A DNA stretch of 64,000 bases from JBEKCD01 sp050015055 (GTDB taxonomy: Archaea; Thermoproteota; Bathyarchaeia; Bathyarchaeales; Bathycorpusculaceae). The notes under the pieces are model-generated. The model had not been told where the DNA came from and made no database searches. It was given only the letters and a program-made list of their open reading frames with translations. The stretch is taken from positions 1 through 64,000 of the forward strand of contig JBEKCD010000004.1 in the NCBI GenBank assembly GCA_050015055.1. The letters are read 5' to 3'. Within the stretch, counting starts at the first letter, position 1, and each line of letters opens with the position of its first letter. The position numbers and the translations under genes are program-made. Shown here piece after piece: positions 34,896-44,528 of this stretch.

Positions 34896-36227
34896 ATGAA
34901 TCAAAACGATGTTCGGTTGAGGGAGCATGTGGGAATCGTCACGAGCGATACGAGTACGCGTCAGTTCGGTTTCTTTGTTACATCTCTGAAGAACAGGGCT
35001 TGGGTTGGGTTGGAAGATTACGTTATGGTGGATCACCCCGTTTTCGGCGAGTCGTGCCCGTTGCTGGCGGTTGTGAAGGATATCAGGAACTATGAGGAGG
35101 TTGTTGGGACGACGGTGAATGAGAAGAGCGTCGAGACCGTGGCTACCAGCGAGATATTCGGTTACGTTGACCTGAGAGATCCTGAAGCGAGACCATTACG
35201 CAAATTGTCCGTGCCGCCGTCTCCGGGCAGCAAGGTCTACCTGCCATCCTTTGAGTTTCTTGAGGACGTCCTGCTCAGAGATATTGAAGGAAAGCCGTTC
35301 ATGCATCCTCTTCACTTGGGAACACTTGAATCTCAAGCGGTTGCCAAGAGCGGAGACGTCAAACAACTTACATTCAGTCTGAACGCTGAGGACCTCATGG
35401 CTCAACACCTGCTTATCGCGGGAGTATCTGGCTCAGGAAAGACTCATGCGGCGACGGTTATCGTTGAAGAGCTTGCGAACAAGACTCGTTATCCCGTAGT
35501 CATCCTGGATCCTCACGGCGAGTACCTCACCGTGGGCCTAGCTGGAAGACATCTTAAGGAGCTGAAAGCAGATGATCCTACACTGATTAAGAATTATCCT
35601 TTCAGCTTTAGGGTTTCACTCTATGCCTATGATTCTGACAGGGCTGTTAAGAATCTCAAGAGGCTTGAGGTTGAATATGGAAAAGGTGGCAGGTTCTCCG
35701 TCGAGAGTGTCCAAGGCGAATGGTCGAAAGCCTGTAGTGGGAAGGCCGAGGCCGAGATGAAAGAGGCACTGAAGAAAGGAGTCAAGCCTGGCCAAGTTGC
35801 GGTTATCGATGCTAATGGTCTGCCCGAGTGTGAGCGAGGCAACTTCTTCACTTGTTTTGTGAAGGCTCTCTGGCAGGCCAGAGACCAAGGAGGCGTCGAA
35901 CCGTTCATGTTGGTGGTCGAAGACTCAGCGATTGTTGAAAAACAGACCCTAAACAGGATCGCGTCCGAGGGAAGAAAGGCTGGCGTTTCACTTTGCCTTC
36001 TGGTTCAGCACCCTACGGAGCTTAGTAGTGCAGTCTTATCTCAGACGAGTGCTCAGCTGATCGGCAGAACGATGGATGCCAGAGACCTGGAGTGTCTCAA
36101 GAACATGGCTGGAGACAAGTGTGCCCTGCTGCCTCAGTTGGCGAGGGGCGAGTGGATAGCCAACGGGATTACCATGATAAGACCGACAGGAGTGCGCGTG
36201 AGGGAACGCTATTCCCTCGCTGTCTGA
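34896..36227 (+). CDS. HerA-like ATPase (DUF87), 443 aa
   Basis: Start ATG 34896 has GGGTGG six bases upstream, while ATG 34854 abuts the TATA-like GATAAATTAAAA, so the shorter form is preferred. N-terminal HAS barrel (GIVTSDTSTRQFGFFVTSLK), Walker A in LLIAGVSGSGKTHAATVIVE, HerA motif ILDPHGEY, Walker B in PFMLVVEDSAIVEKQTLNRI, and sensor region GVSLCLLVQHPTELSSAVLS. HerA hexamers translocate DNA, usually with the NurA nuclease. No NurA gene is adjacent, so this may be a divergent HerA/FtsK-like pump. Confidence 0.85.
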   Translation: MNQNDVRLREHVGIVTSDTSTRQFGFFVTSLKNRAWVGLEDYVMVDHPVFGESCPLLAVVKDIRNYEEVVGTTVNEKSVETVATSEIFGYVDLRDPEARPLRKLSVPPSPGSKVYLPSFEFLEDVLLRDIEGKPFMHPLHLGTLESQAVAKSGDVKQLTFSLNAEDLMAQHLLIAGVSGSGKTHAATVIVEELANKTRYPVVILDPHGEYLTVGLAGRHLKELKADDPTLIKNYPFSFRVSLYAYDSDRAVKNLKRLEVEYGKGGRFSVESVQGEWSKACSGKAEAEMKEALKKGVKPGQVAVIDANGLPECERGNFFTCFVKALWQARDQGGVEPFMLVVEDSAIVEKQTLNRIASEGRKAGVSLCLLVQHPTELSSAVLSQTSAQLIGRTMDARDLECLKNMAGDKCALLPQLARGEWIANGITMIRPTGVRVRERYSLAV

Positions 36228-36786
36228 AGCGTCAGAGCATTAGCAGGAAGAAACGTCACTTTCTTGATTGGCGTGCGTTCCATTGAACGTTTTGAGTTGT
36301 TTCATTCTATGAACTGCGATGCAGCGCAGCTACGTATTTTGTACGAAGCTCGAGCAGTGCTTCATAAATCTTAGCGCGCGCTCCTTCGCCGGCTTGTTCA
36401 GAAATCAACCAGACCGATTGGTTTCTCCTAAACATTACAGGAATTCTTGGTCCAAAAGTAATCTATGACGTTTCAAGGTATTATGCATCTGGAAGAGAAG
36501 ACACTTGAGAGTTTGAACAGAACATGGAAAATAGAACCAGCCAGTTTACAGCGCGCGCTCTAGCGACAAACAACGATCACCAAACGACAGACGCAGAAAT
36601 ATTGAAACTCACAGAATGCTCAGTCTGGGTCGTTACGGAGGACACAATATTGGTCCTGTCGCTTTCCATTATCCCTACATTCATCATGGCCTATTGCACG
36701 GCAAACGAAAAGGCATGTTTCCCCAGTTAAAAGCCCGCGTTCTGTGCCGTTGATGAACATTCTGTAGGTGCGCGCGTTAGTTTAGT
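36228..36786. other. Gene-poor stretch with GC tracts
   Basis: GC runs at 36374-36381, 36551-36558 and 36770-36776. A 42-residue minus frame (36307-36435, MFRRNQSVWLISEQAGEGAR) spans the first run, and a plus frame near 36597-36748 reads like decayed protein, but neither is convincing. I see no intact gene. Confidence 0.5.
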
Positions 36787-36877
36787 ATGTTTACTATTTT
36801 TGGATACTCCTACTACTCCTTCAAGGAAGGACTCGATTCTCCAATCTATCTACCGCAATCCAAACTGGAGCGCGCGC
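36787..36877 (+). pseudogene. Possible 5' gene fragment ending at a GC tract
   Basis: ATG 36787 opens MFTIFGYSYYSFKEGLDSPI then YLPQSKLE, after which the frame meets GCGCGCGCC at 36870 and loses coding character. Protein-like up to the tract; family not recognised. Confidence 0.3.
36870..36877. repeat. GC tract, left edge of adhesin-domain relic
   Basis: GCGCGCGC where the minus-strand relic of 36878-37099 loses similarity to its parent. Confidence 0.65.
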
Positions 36878-37099
36878 CAAGTTCTTCTCAGTCCGACACC
36901 TCCTTGTAAGGAGTTTACTGCTTTCCATGTCCGAGCATCTCCAGCTGGATTAGTATTATACGTCGTAGAATACAGTTGGTAGCTGTTTGACAAAGTTATG
37001 TCTGTTCCCTAGTAATTAGTACCTGACTCTCCTAAAACAGTGCACGCATATTCAGTACCCGTCCTTGGATTGTACCTGGCGTCAATATATATTGCAGCA
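36878..37099 (-). pseudogene. Degenerate copy of the C-terminal domain of the giant adhesin
   Basis: Minus-strand reading gives AAIYIDARYNPRTGTEYACT, VLGESGTNY, an in-frame TAG, then GTDITLSNSYQLYSTTYNTN and PAGDARTWKAVNSLQGGVGL. It lines up position by position with the last domain of the neighbouring 1615-residue protein (VTIYIVARATNSGTASTVVR ... SGTSYYGTSNTLTTSYTPYS). It has no start, carries a stop, and is enclosed exactly by CGCGCG (37100-37105) and GCGCGCGC (36870-36877). Confidence 0.75.
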
Positions 37100-37105
37100 C
37101 GCGCG
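37100..37105. repeat. GC tract, right edge of adhesin-domain relic
   Basis: CGCGCG where the relic begins on the minus strand. Confidence 0.6.
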
Positions 37106-37165
37106 ATTAAATGTAGTGAATAATCCACATAAGTAGGATAGAAAAATCAAGTTAAAAAAGAATTT

Positions 37166-40100
37166 TTAGGGTGGCGTGTAATTAACTACGACGTAGATTT
37201 GTGTACACCTAGCGTCAGTTTGCCCACTCGATCTTGCCAATCTAACCCCAGCGTCTAAGGAACTGACATCGGCCCATGTCCAGGCAGCGTTTGTATCTGG
37301 ATTCAATGTGTATTGTGTCGAATATGGCGTATATGATGTTGTCAACGTGTTACTTGTTCCATAATAACTAGTACCGGAAATTCTTACAACAGTCGATGCA
37401 GTACCGCTGTTTGTGGCACGTGCAACTATGTATATTGTTACGGAGTTTATTGTTCCAGTAGCTGAAGTAGAGGTAAATGTGTAAGAATCTCTCTGAGTGG
37501 AAGTACTAGTTGTATATACATAAGTTGCATCACCGTCTGATGTTGTTTCAGAGACTTTATCATAGTGATTTCCACTGTTGGGATATTGACTCAATTCAGA
37601 ATAGTGCCCTGCTCCATTTGGTCTCAGAGTTACTGTTTGTGGTGGGCGCGAGTAGACCAGAGTTATGGTTTGGGCTGAGTTCATGGTGGCTCCATTATTG
37701 GTGTAGCTGCTGAAGGTGTATCCGTTGAAAGGACTTTGTGGGCTGCTAGCGGTTACGGTTGTGGAAGCATCTGTCCATTGGTTCCATGAAGTAGTGTGTT
37801 GTTCGTTTGTGTATGTGGTTCCACTATTCGTGTATGTAGCTGCGAATGTTCCTCCTATTGCTCCACTAGGGCTAGCTGTCACAGTGACTTGGTACTGGTG
37901 CCTCCATGTTGCCGTCTCGGTGATTGCGCTGTTCATCGTGACAGCAGCGTTGGCCGGGTTGTCCGTTCCGGTGTAACTGCCATTTCCGGTACCTGTCCAT
38001 CCTACCCAGACGTATCTCTCGCCATTGCCAGCCGAAGGAGCCGCCGCCGTAATAGTTACGACAGAACCAAGGTTGTACCACCCGCCAGTAGCTGGAGTAA
38101 ACGTTCCAAAGTTGGCGCCCATCGTCAACTGATACTGCGTAGCGTAAACCGCCGTCACTGTTGCTCCCGAGTTTGGAACGGTGTAGGTGTGGGTTTGGGC
38201 TCCGCTGTCGCTCCAGCCGGTGTAGACGTAGTGTACACCCGTTCCGCCCGAGACAGGAGAGTTGGCCTGAAGGGTGTGAGTTGACCCTTGCTGCCAATTG
38301 AACGTCGTGGGAGTCGTTATCGCGTTTCCGTCGACGATTACGAAGCCTTGTCCAGAGGGGCTTGAGGTGATTGTTATGCTGACTGGAGTGTATACGGTGA
38401 CCGATGGGTCAGATCCAGTGTTTGTTCCTGGACCGAGGTTGTGGTTCTCAGTACTGTCTGATGCGACGTGTCCGTAGATGCTTATTGCAAAAGTATAGTT
38501 GCCAGCCGCCTGAGGTGTCGCTCTGAAGACCACTTGCACGTAGTTGTTAGTTCCATCTTCAAGATCAGAACTGATGCCGCTGGATGTCAGCGTAATGACG
38601 TTGCCTGCTAGCGACTGAGTCCAAGTTCCAGCATCCGATGTAGGCGAATTTACTGTTATTCCAGTGAATCCCGCGGGTATTGTTATGGTCACGTAAGATA
38701 TGTCAACTTCGAAAGTGGATTGCATTGTGACCCTGACCGTGAAGCTAGTTGGACTTCCAACCGCGACTTGCGCAGGGTTGATGCTTGTGGAGTAACGAGG
38801 CTCCACAGATTGGCCATTGATCGTGAACTGTGATATCGCCGAGGTCAACCCCGTATGAGAGGCCGTCAACGTCGGAGAACCAGCGCTCACATCCTGATAG
38901 TAGAAAGTAGCATCACTATGGCCGTTCTGGATGGTTACGGATGTGATTGGGTGGCTACCACCTGAGTCAGAGAAGAACAGGCCACCAGCAGAACTTGAAG
39001 CCAACGTGACAGTGATTCCCGACGAAACCGGATTGCCATTCTGATCCTGCATCTGCACCGTAATCTGGCCAGACACTTGGCCTACGTTTAAAGTCTGAGG
39101 AACACCAGACGTGAAAACCAGCTTAGAAGCAGCACCTGGGCTCACGGTTATCGAGTTGCTGGTCACAGATACTGAGACATCAGTCACTGTGATCGTTTGG
39201 GACCCAACCGTCTCTAGCGTGAAACCAGTTCCAGCGAACGTGTGAACGCCGTTGTCTCCGCTAACAAATGTGTACTTGCTTCCAGACGTGTATGGCAGAA
39301 CTGCCTGACTGTCGCTAGATGTGAAGTAGATCTGACCAGCGTAGCCAGTTAGAATGTTGTTGCCGCCGTCGTAAGCGGTAATCACGACGTTGTTGCTGCC
39401 AAAGTTCTGCCCAACTGTCCGGGAGGAGGGATAGCCAGCTATGGTGAAGTGGTCTAGAACTCCAGCTTTGTAGACTGTGACCGTTGGATCGTTCCCATCA
39501 AGTGTGCCTGGGCCGTAACCAGACTTGTCATAGCTTTGGTAGACTGTCGAAGTGAATGGACCATAGATACCTGCTGTGGCAGGCACAGTCAGAGTGAAAG
39601 TCACTCTAGCATACTGACCGTTGGTGGTAAGTTCGCTCGAAGTTCCTGACGCGTGAACCGTTATTGTGTTACCTGCTACGGTGGCAACCCATGTTCCGCC
39701 CGGCGGGTTGGAATCAGTCACTGTCGGCGTCCCAGTTATTGTGAAACCTGCGGGCACTTGAATGGATGCCCAGCCTAGATTGTTGTAGCTTAATTCTCTT
39801 GTGATAGTGTATGTGAAGCTGACACTGGAACCTGTTGTAGCAGAGGTTGGCGAAATTGCAGTATTATAATCAATACGGGAGCTTGGACTTATGACGGTTA
39901 TCGCAGTGGTCGTAGCAGACTTTGTTCCGTCAGTCACGGTAATCGTCCTTGACCCAGCAGTATTCAACGTGAAACCTGAGAACGTGTGAACACCACTATC
40001 CCCAAATGTGAAAGTGTACTTGCTGGTGGCAGTGTACGGAAGAGCAGCTGAACTATCAGTAGAAGTGAAGTAGACCTGACCAACGTAGCTTGTAATGATG

Positions 40101-42013
40101 TTGTTACTAGCATCGTACGCCGTCACCACGACCCCACCAAAACTCTGACCAGCAGTCACCGAAGTCGGATAGCCCGAGATAGTGAAGTGATCTAGAACGA
40201 CAGCATTAACGATTATCGCGTTACTAGTTGCAGATATCGATCCATCCGTCACAGTAATCGTTTGAGATCCTGCGGTCTTCAGCGTAAAGCCTGTTCCGGC
40301 AAACGTGTGAACACCATTATCGTTCCCTGTTCCAGATGTAAATTGGTACGAACTCGGCAGGACTGCATGACCATCGCTGGAGGTAAAGGTCACCGCGCCA
40401 GCATAATCCACCTTCACGTTGCCGTAAGCATCATAAGCCGTCATCACAACATTGTTGCTGCCAAAGCTCTGTCCTGCAGTCACAGAAGAAGGATAGCCAG
40501 CTAATGTAAAGCTTGCTATTGCACCAGCATTAACGGTTATCGAGCTAGTAGTTGCAGATAACGATCCGTCAATCACGGTAATCGTCCAAGATCCTGTGGT
40601 CTTCAGCGTGAAGGCAGCGGTGAACGTGTGAGTGCCCTTGTCCCCTGCTACGAACTGATAGTCGACGGGCAGACCAGCTTGAGTGTCAGTCGAGCTGAAG
40701 TGAACCTTACCTACATAACCTGTGGCTATGTTACTGTACTGGTCGACAGCAGTCAGCGTAATACTGAAGCTCGACCCAGCAGTCGCGGACGTCGGATAGC
40801 CAGAGAGAGCAAAGCTTGCAGCCGCACCACTATTGACAGTGAACGCGTTGCTTACTCCGGATGCACTGTCGCCAGACGTTGAAATCGTAACGCTCGTGGC
40901 CGCCTTGGTAATTATGACGGTACCCGTCCAAACGCCATTAACAAAGGCGCCTGTACTGGTTGGACTCATCGTTCCAGTCGAATCGCTCAAGGTGCTAGTT
41001 CCAGCGTAGTTTGTCACTGTGTCACCGTACTGGTCTTGAGCCGTAATCGTTATATTGAAAGCCGCGCCAGCCACCTGAGGGCTGTTGATAGTGTCAAAAC
41101 CAAAGTGGTCAAGAATCACAACGAAGGTAGCATTAACCACATTATCTCCGTTCATGACTATCGTGGTGTTAGCTAGACCAGATGCACCGCCACTCCACCC
41201 CGTAAAAGTCCAGCCAGCAGGGCTGATCGCCTTGATATCAACGCTCGTGCCAGAAGGATACGTGTTGTTGCCAGGAAGTACACTACCTTGACCAGAAACA
41301 TACATTGTCAAATTATACTGGTTTTGAGTGAAGGTAGCATTAACCGTCTTGCTGCCGTCGATCAGAATTGTCGTGGGGTTTGTAGATCCGATCAGATCTT
41401 GGCTCCAGCCTGAGAAAGTCCAACCGGAGTTGGCGTTGGCGGTCAACTGCACTACGTCGCCGTAGTAGTACGGTCCAGTGTCGTTCAGAGAAACAGTGCC
41501 TTGGCCCTCGACATTCACAGTCAGCGAGTACGGATTCTGTCCGTTGAATGTGTTAATCGTGAAGGAATATTCCACAAAAGTTCCTTCATCTGTGACGACC
41601 TTGATCTTAATCGTTTGACCTAGGTTCAGGGAGATTCTATCAACTAACAATGAAGTATCGCTTTCCTGCAACGTGTAAGCAGTTTGCTGCAATGCGTCTG
41701 GGTTTATGCGCGCCGAACCCTGGAGCACTCCGTCAACGTAGAGGCATTGACTCGCGATAAGCGTGGCTTTCCCTTGGCCAACGTTCTGCACGTAAATCCC
41801 AAGATATTGGCCAGTGTAGTATGCACTCTGGATTTGTATGGCTTTACTCACCTTCGTACTCGTGGATCTGAAGTATCCCGTTACCCAAAAGTAGGCTACG
41901 AGGGCGGCTATTACAGCGATAGCAATCATCAACAATACTGCAATAACGGCTGAAACACCTTTTGTAACTCTTTTAAATTTCGCGATTCTTCTATGCCTAG
42001 GTGAGATTTTCAT
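37166..42013 (-). CDS. Giant type IV pilin-headed adhesin, 1615 aa
   Basis: The N-terminus KGVSAVIAVLLMIAIAVIAA is an archaeal type IV pilin signal (prepilin peptidase would cut after KG), followed by a pilin head (residues ~60-150). Then come two InlB-like B repeats with GWTFSGWSQDL and GWTFTGWSGG, a run of about five ~100-residue Ig-like repeats with [IV]xGYPxSxTAGxxF, two unrelated convex domains (~720-860, ~1060-1190), further B repeats, and a C-terminal domain (TVTLRPNGAGHYSELSQYPN). It sits downstream of the pilus secretion genes. It is likely a pilus-tip or surface adhesin assembled by them. Normal pilins are 120-200 residues. Confidence 0.85.
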   Translation of the reverse strand: MKISPRHRRIAKFKRVTKGVSAVIAVLLMIAIAVIAALVAYFWVTGYFRSTSTKVSKAIQIQSAYYTGQYLGIYVQNVGQGKATLIASQCLYVDGVLQGSARINPDALQQTAYTLQESDTSLLVDRISLNLGQTIKIKVVTDEGTFVEYSFTINTFNGQNPYSLTVNVEGQGTVSLNDTGPYYYGDVVQLTANANSGWTFSGWSQDLIGSTNPTTILIDGSKTVNATFTQNQYNLTMYVSGQGSVLPGNNTYPSGTSVDIKAISPAGWTFTGWSGGASGLANTTIVMNGDNVVNATFVVILDHFGFDTINSPQVAGAAFNITITAQDQYGDTVTNYAGTSTLSDSTGTMSPTSTGAFVNGVWTGTVIITKAATSVTISTSGDSASGVSNAFTVNSGAAASFALSGYPTSATAGSSFSITLTAVDQYSNIATGYVGKVHFSSTDTQAGLPVDYQFVAGDKGTHTFTAAFTLKTTGSWTITVIDGSLSATTSSITVNAGAIASFTLAGYPSSVTAGQSFGSNNVVMTAYDAYGNVKVDYAGAVTFTSSDGHAVLPSSYQFTSGTGNDNGVHTFAGTGFTLKTAGSQTITVTDGSISATSNAIIVNAVVLDHFTISGYPTSVTAGQSFGGVVVTAYDASNNIITSYVGQVYFTSTDSSAALPYTATSKYTFTFGDSGVHTFSGFTLNTAGSRTITVTDGTKSATTTAITVISPSSRIDYNTAISPTSATTGSSVSFTYTITRELSYNNLGWASIQVPAGFTITGTPTVTDSNPPGGTWVATVAGNTITVHASGTSSELTTNGQYARVTFTLTVPATAGIYGPFTSTVYQSYDKSGYGPGTLDGNDPTVTVYKAGVLDHFTIAGYPSSRTVGQNFGSNNVVITAYDGGNNILTGYAGQIYFTSSDSQAVLPYTSGSKYTFVSGDNGVHTFAGTGFTLETVGSQTITVTDVSVSVTSNSITVSPGAASKLVFTSGVPQTLNVGQVSGQITVQMQDQNGNPVSSGITVTLASSSAGGLFFSDSGGSHPITSVTIQNGHSDATFYYQDVSAGSPTLTASHTGLTSAISQFTINGQSVEPRYSTSINPAQVAVGSPTSFTVRVTMQSTFEVDISYVTITIPAGFTGITVNSPTSDAGTWTQSLAGNVITLTSSGISSDLEDGTNNYVQVVFRATPQAAGNYTFAISIYGHVASDSTENHNLGPGTNTGSDPSVTVYTPVSITITSSPSGQGFVIVDGNAITTPTTFNWQQGSTHTLQANSPVSGGTGVHYVYTGWSDSGAQTHTYTVPNSGATVTAVYATQYQLTMGANFGTFTPATGGWYNLGSVVTITAAAPSAGNGERYVWVGWTGTGNGSYTGTDNPANAAVTMNSAITETATWRHQYQVTVTASPSGAIGGTFAATYTNSGTTYTNEQHTTSWNQWTDASTTVTASSPQSPFNGYTFSSYTNNGATMNSAQTITLVYSRPPQTVTLRPNGAGHYSELSQYPNSGNHYDKVSETTSDGDATYVYTTSTSTQRDSYTFTSTSATGTINSVTIYIVARATNSGTASTVVRISGTSYYGTSNTLTTSYTPYSTQYTLNPDTNAAWTWADVSSLDAGVRLARSSGQTDARCTQIYVVVNYTPP

Positions 42014-42217
42014 TTTAATTCTACTCCCTATCTGCTATATTGAGTTTCAGGACGGCGATATTTAAACGAACGAGTTATTGAATATTTTAGTGGAGGCTAG
42101 GCTTTTAAATATTACGACTCACTACATAAGATTGCCTATTTGCATGACAAAAATGCGCACACTCCAATCGATCGATCTAGAGCACAGTTCTAGTTGCGCG
42201 AATTTGCACATCCTTCT

Positions 42218-43219
42218 TCATTCAGGAAAGTCAATGCTGCAAGCCGCAGTGTTTCCCAGCGTGGTCAGAACCCTGAATATCACTATCTGTCCAGGCGGCG
42301 GAGCATAATTGACAACTAAGTTGTCACCATCCTGAACCACCAGAATGCACTGCCCCAGCACTTCGGTTTCGGGGTTGAATGTGATTGTTCGCGTCGATCC
42401 TCCAGCGACCGTCGTGTCAGCAGCCGCGGCCGTAAGATTAGCGTACATGTGGTCGGTCTGTGTATCATCGGTTTGAATGGCGTTGACTATCCACAGCCGA
42501 GACAGAGTTGCTTCTGACCCGCCTAGGTTAGTCACTTCCAACGCGACCGAGTCTGCACAAACCTGAATAGACGCAACATTTAGAGTCCCCTGTGTGGTGT
42601 CGTTAAAACCCAACTGCGAACTCGCATCCGCAAACCTAACCTTGACCTGTCCTATTCCGTCAATGTAACTGCTCGGAAGTGATATAGTCGCGTTGGACCA
42701 TCTGTACCCTTTCATCACCGTCAATCCCGTGTTCACCCATGCGCTCTGATCACAGTCCAAAATGTACACGAAACACGGTTCATTGAGCCCGTCATCATCA
42801 TAACTTGCATTTATGCTTAAACGCAGATCCGCGACAAGCCTCTTCTTTTCAGCAGTATCTATTATTGTAGCAACGCCACCCGCATTCATTGTTGGGTAAA
42901 ACGCATAGTTCACTGCCAACGAAAAACCATTAGACGTTGGAGATTCAGACAGACTCTGAACCCCTGGTCCCCCTGGCTCGCCTAACTCTATCTGGGGTTC
43001 GCCGCTGTAGGTCACAGGTGTCCCGGGGAGCACTGCAGTTTCTATTCTGACGGCTGAATTTGTCTTATCAGCGACCAATTGATCCATTTCTCGGGTTACT
43101 TGATTGTGCCAAAGGAAAACGTTGGAAAAGAAGAAGAATAGAATCACGAGGAAAAGTATGGTTCCAACTATCTCCGCGGTGCCCCTGCGACTCTTATGTA
43201 GTCTTCTAAGCATTTCCAT
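42218..43219 (-). CDS. Type IV pilin-like protein, 333 aa
   Basis: N-terminus HKSRRGTAEIVGTILFLVIL is a class III-type signal plus hydrophobic helix (EIVGTILFLVILFFFFSNVF) typical of archaeal pilins. The extracellular part has two beta-sandwich regions (FVYILDCDQSAWVNTGLTVM, LEVTNLGGSEATLSRLWIVN). The second resembles the Ig-like pilin/FlaG-F type tail. It is encoded between the giant adhesin and a smaller pilin in the same run; minor pilin is the likely role. Confidence 0.75.
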   Translation of the reverse strand: MEMLRRLHKSRRGTAEIVGTILFLVILFFFFSNVFLWHNQVTREMDQLVADKTNSAVRIETAVLPGTPVTYSGEPQIELGEPGGPGVQSLSESPTSNGFSLAVNYAFYPTMNAGGVATIIDTAEKKRLVADLRLSINASYDDDGLNEPCFVYILDCDQSAWVNTGLTVMKGYRWSNATISLPSSYIDGIGQVKVRFADASSQLGFNDTTQGTLNVASIQVCADSVALEVTNLGGSEATLSRLWIVNAIQTDDTQTDHMYANLTAAAADTTVAGGSTRTITFNPETEVLGQCILVVQDGDNLVVNYAPPPGQIVIFRVLTTLGNTAACSIDFPE

Positions 43220-43224
43220 GTCTC

Positions 43225-43668
43225 CTATCCGCTCGGGCGCGCCGGCGAAGCATATTCTCCCTCAATAGCAGTGCCTCTATCAGTCACAAACTTCAAATCG
43301 TAGACGGCCGCGTAGCCCCAGCCAAATTGGACTGGTGACAGTTCAGCATGCCCACCAATAGGGATCTGAGCACCATTGAAACCCGGTTGTTGTTGGCCAT
43401 TTATGTAGAGGGCGCTCACCGAGGTTGAGACTTTTCCGCTGTTGTAGAGCCAAATATCAATGGTACGATTGCCACTATCGTTTTTGAACCAGACATCCTC
43501 GATGCTGACCAGTTCCATGACTGATGCACCCCTTCCAGCTTGGTAATCCTTCACGAAATTCACGAAGTAGCCAAAGGCCATGCTCATTCCAACGACCACG
43601 ACCAGAATCATCAAGATTGTGCCGATGACATTTGAAACCGCCTTCCTGTTCCTTGACAGTCTTCTCAT
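43225..43668 (-). CDS. Type IV pilin-like protein, 147 aa
   Basis: Begins MRRLSRNRKAVSNVIGTILM, with K-A-V-S-N-V-I-G as prepilin cleavage region and an adjoining helix ILMILVVVVGMSMAFGYFVN. The rest is a single beta domain (NRTIDIWLYNSGKVSTSVSA). It ends 5 bases before the 333-residue pilin gene and starts 1 base after the TadC stop, so it is tightly co-transcribed with the secretion genes. Likely structural or minor pilin. Confidence 0.8.
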   Translation of the reverse strand: MRRLSRNRKAVSNVIGTILMILVVVVGMSMAFGYFVNFVKDYQAGRGASVMELVSIEDVWFKNDSGNRTIDIWLYNSGKVSTSVSALYINGQQQPGFNGAQIPIGGHAELSPVQFGWGYAAVYDLKFVTDRGTAIEGEYASPARPSG

Positions 43669-43669
43669 G

Positions 43670-44521
43670 TCACATCACCGCCCAGTTTGGTGGAATCAAT
43701 AAGTAGAATATGGCGTATCCCACAACCATCAAAACGATCGAGTGCTTGAAGCCTCCTGCAACTCGGCGTTCACCTATCTTTCCCGCCATTAGACCGCCAA
43801 CCAAGGCAGAGATCAGCATGGTTCTGTAGAAGAAGTCTTTCAAGTTGCTGATGCCGCCTATACTCAAGGGGCTGAGTATCTGGGGAAGTCCTTGAAGCGG
43901 AGCGAAAAAAGACCGCACAAGGATGACTGAGGTGAATGCGAAAACAAAGAATGCTGCATAGACCACTATGGTGTAGGGTCTCATCTGGGAGCTTGTCTCC
44001 TTATCCGTCTGCCTCATATCTTCCATGAACCCAGCCGTCGCCGTGAAGACCTTCCGTATCTCGCCGCCTGAACGGCTTGCCTCTAAGACAAGTGTGCAGA
44101 ACCGGTTCACAATAGATGATTTGATCCTGTTTCTGAACCCTGTAAGAGCGTCCTCAAAAGACAGCCCCCAAGACATTTGAACCGTGAGTTTTTTGACTTC
44201 GTCAGAAAGAGGCGGACGGACCATCTTGTCTTCGACCACCTTCTCGATGGCTTTTATGAACGTAATACCGGTCTCCTGACTTTCGCTGATACCTCTTACT
44301 AGAACGGGCATTTGGTCTTCGATGCCGTCCATCCATTTCTGATTGAAATGCTCGAGCACCGCTGACGGAGCGAGCACGATGAGAATAGAAACGAGTAGCA
44401 ATTCATTGAAGAAAAGGGCGGCTGTGTCAGGCTGAAGGATGAAAAACCCGACGCTGAAACAAATAGCGATGGCTACGGAAATTGCGGCGGTGATTTGTCT
44501 GGTCTTCAGGGAAATTTTCAC
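43670..44521 (-). CDS. TadC/FlaJ-type pilus assembly membrane protein (second copy), 283 aa
   Basis: Type II secretion F domain: MPVLVRGISESQETGITFIK then LSDEVKKLTVQMSWGLSFED and SGGEIRKVFTATAGFMEDMR. Membrane helices at both ends (LLLVSILIVLAPSAVLEHFN; LISALVGGLMAGKIGERR). It works with the first TadC-type protein and the FlaI ATPase to extrude pilins. Two separate half-length F proteins are the Tad/archaeal pilus arrangement. Confidence 0.85.
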   Translation of the reverse strand: MKISLKTRQITAAISVAIAICFSVGFFILQPDTAALFFNELLLVSILIVLAPSAVLEHFNQKWMDGIEDQMPVLVRGISESQETGITFIKAIEKVVEDKMVRPPLSDEVKKLTVQMSWGLSFEDALTGFRNRIKSSIVNRFCTLVLEASRSGGEIRKVFTATAGFMEDMRQTDKETSSQMRPYTIVVYAAFFVFAFTSVILVRSFFAPLQGLPQILSPLSIGGISNLKDFFYRTMLISALVGGLMAGKIGERRVAGGFKHSIVLMVVGYAIFYLLIPPNWAVM

Positions 44522-44528
44522 TTGTCGA

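Noticed and set aside
36307..36435. 42-residue minus-strand frame with a GC tract inside
   Set aside because: Reads smoothly but is too short, without a ribosome site or family match.
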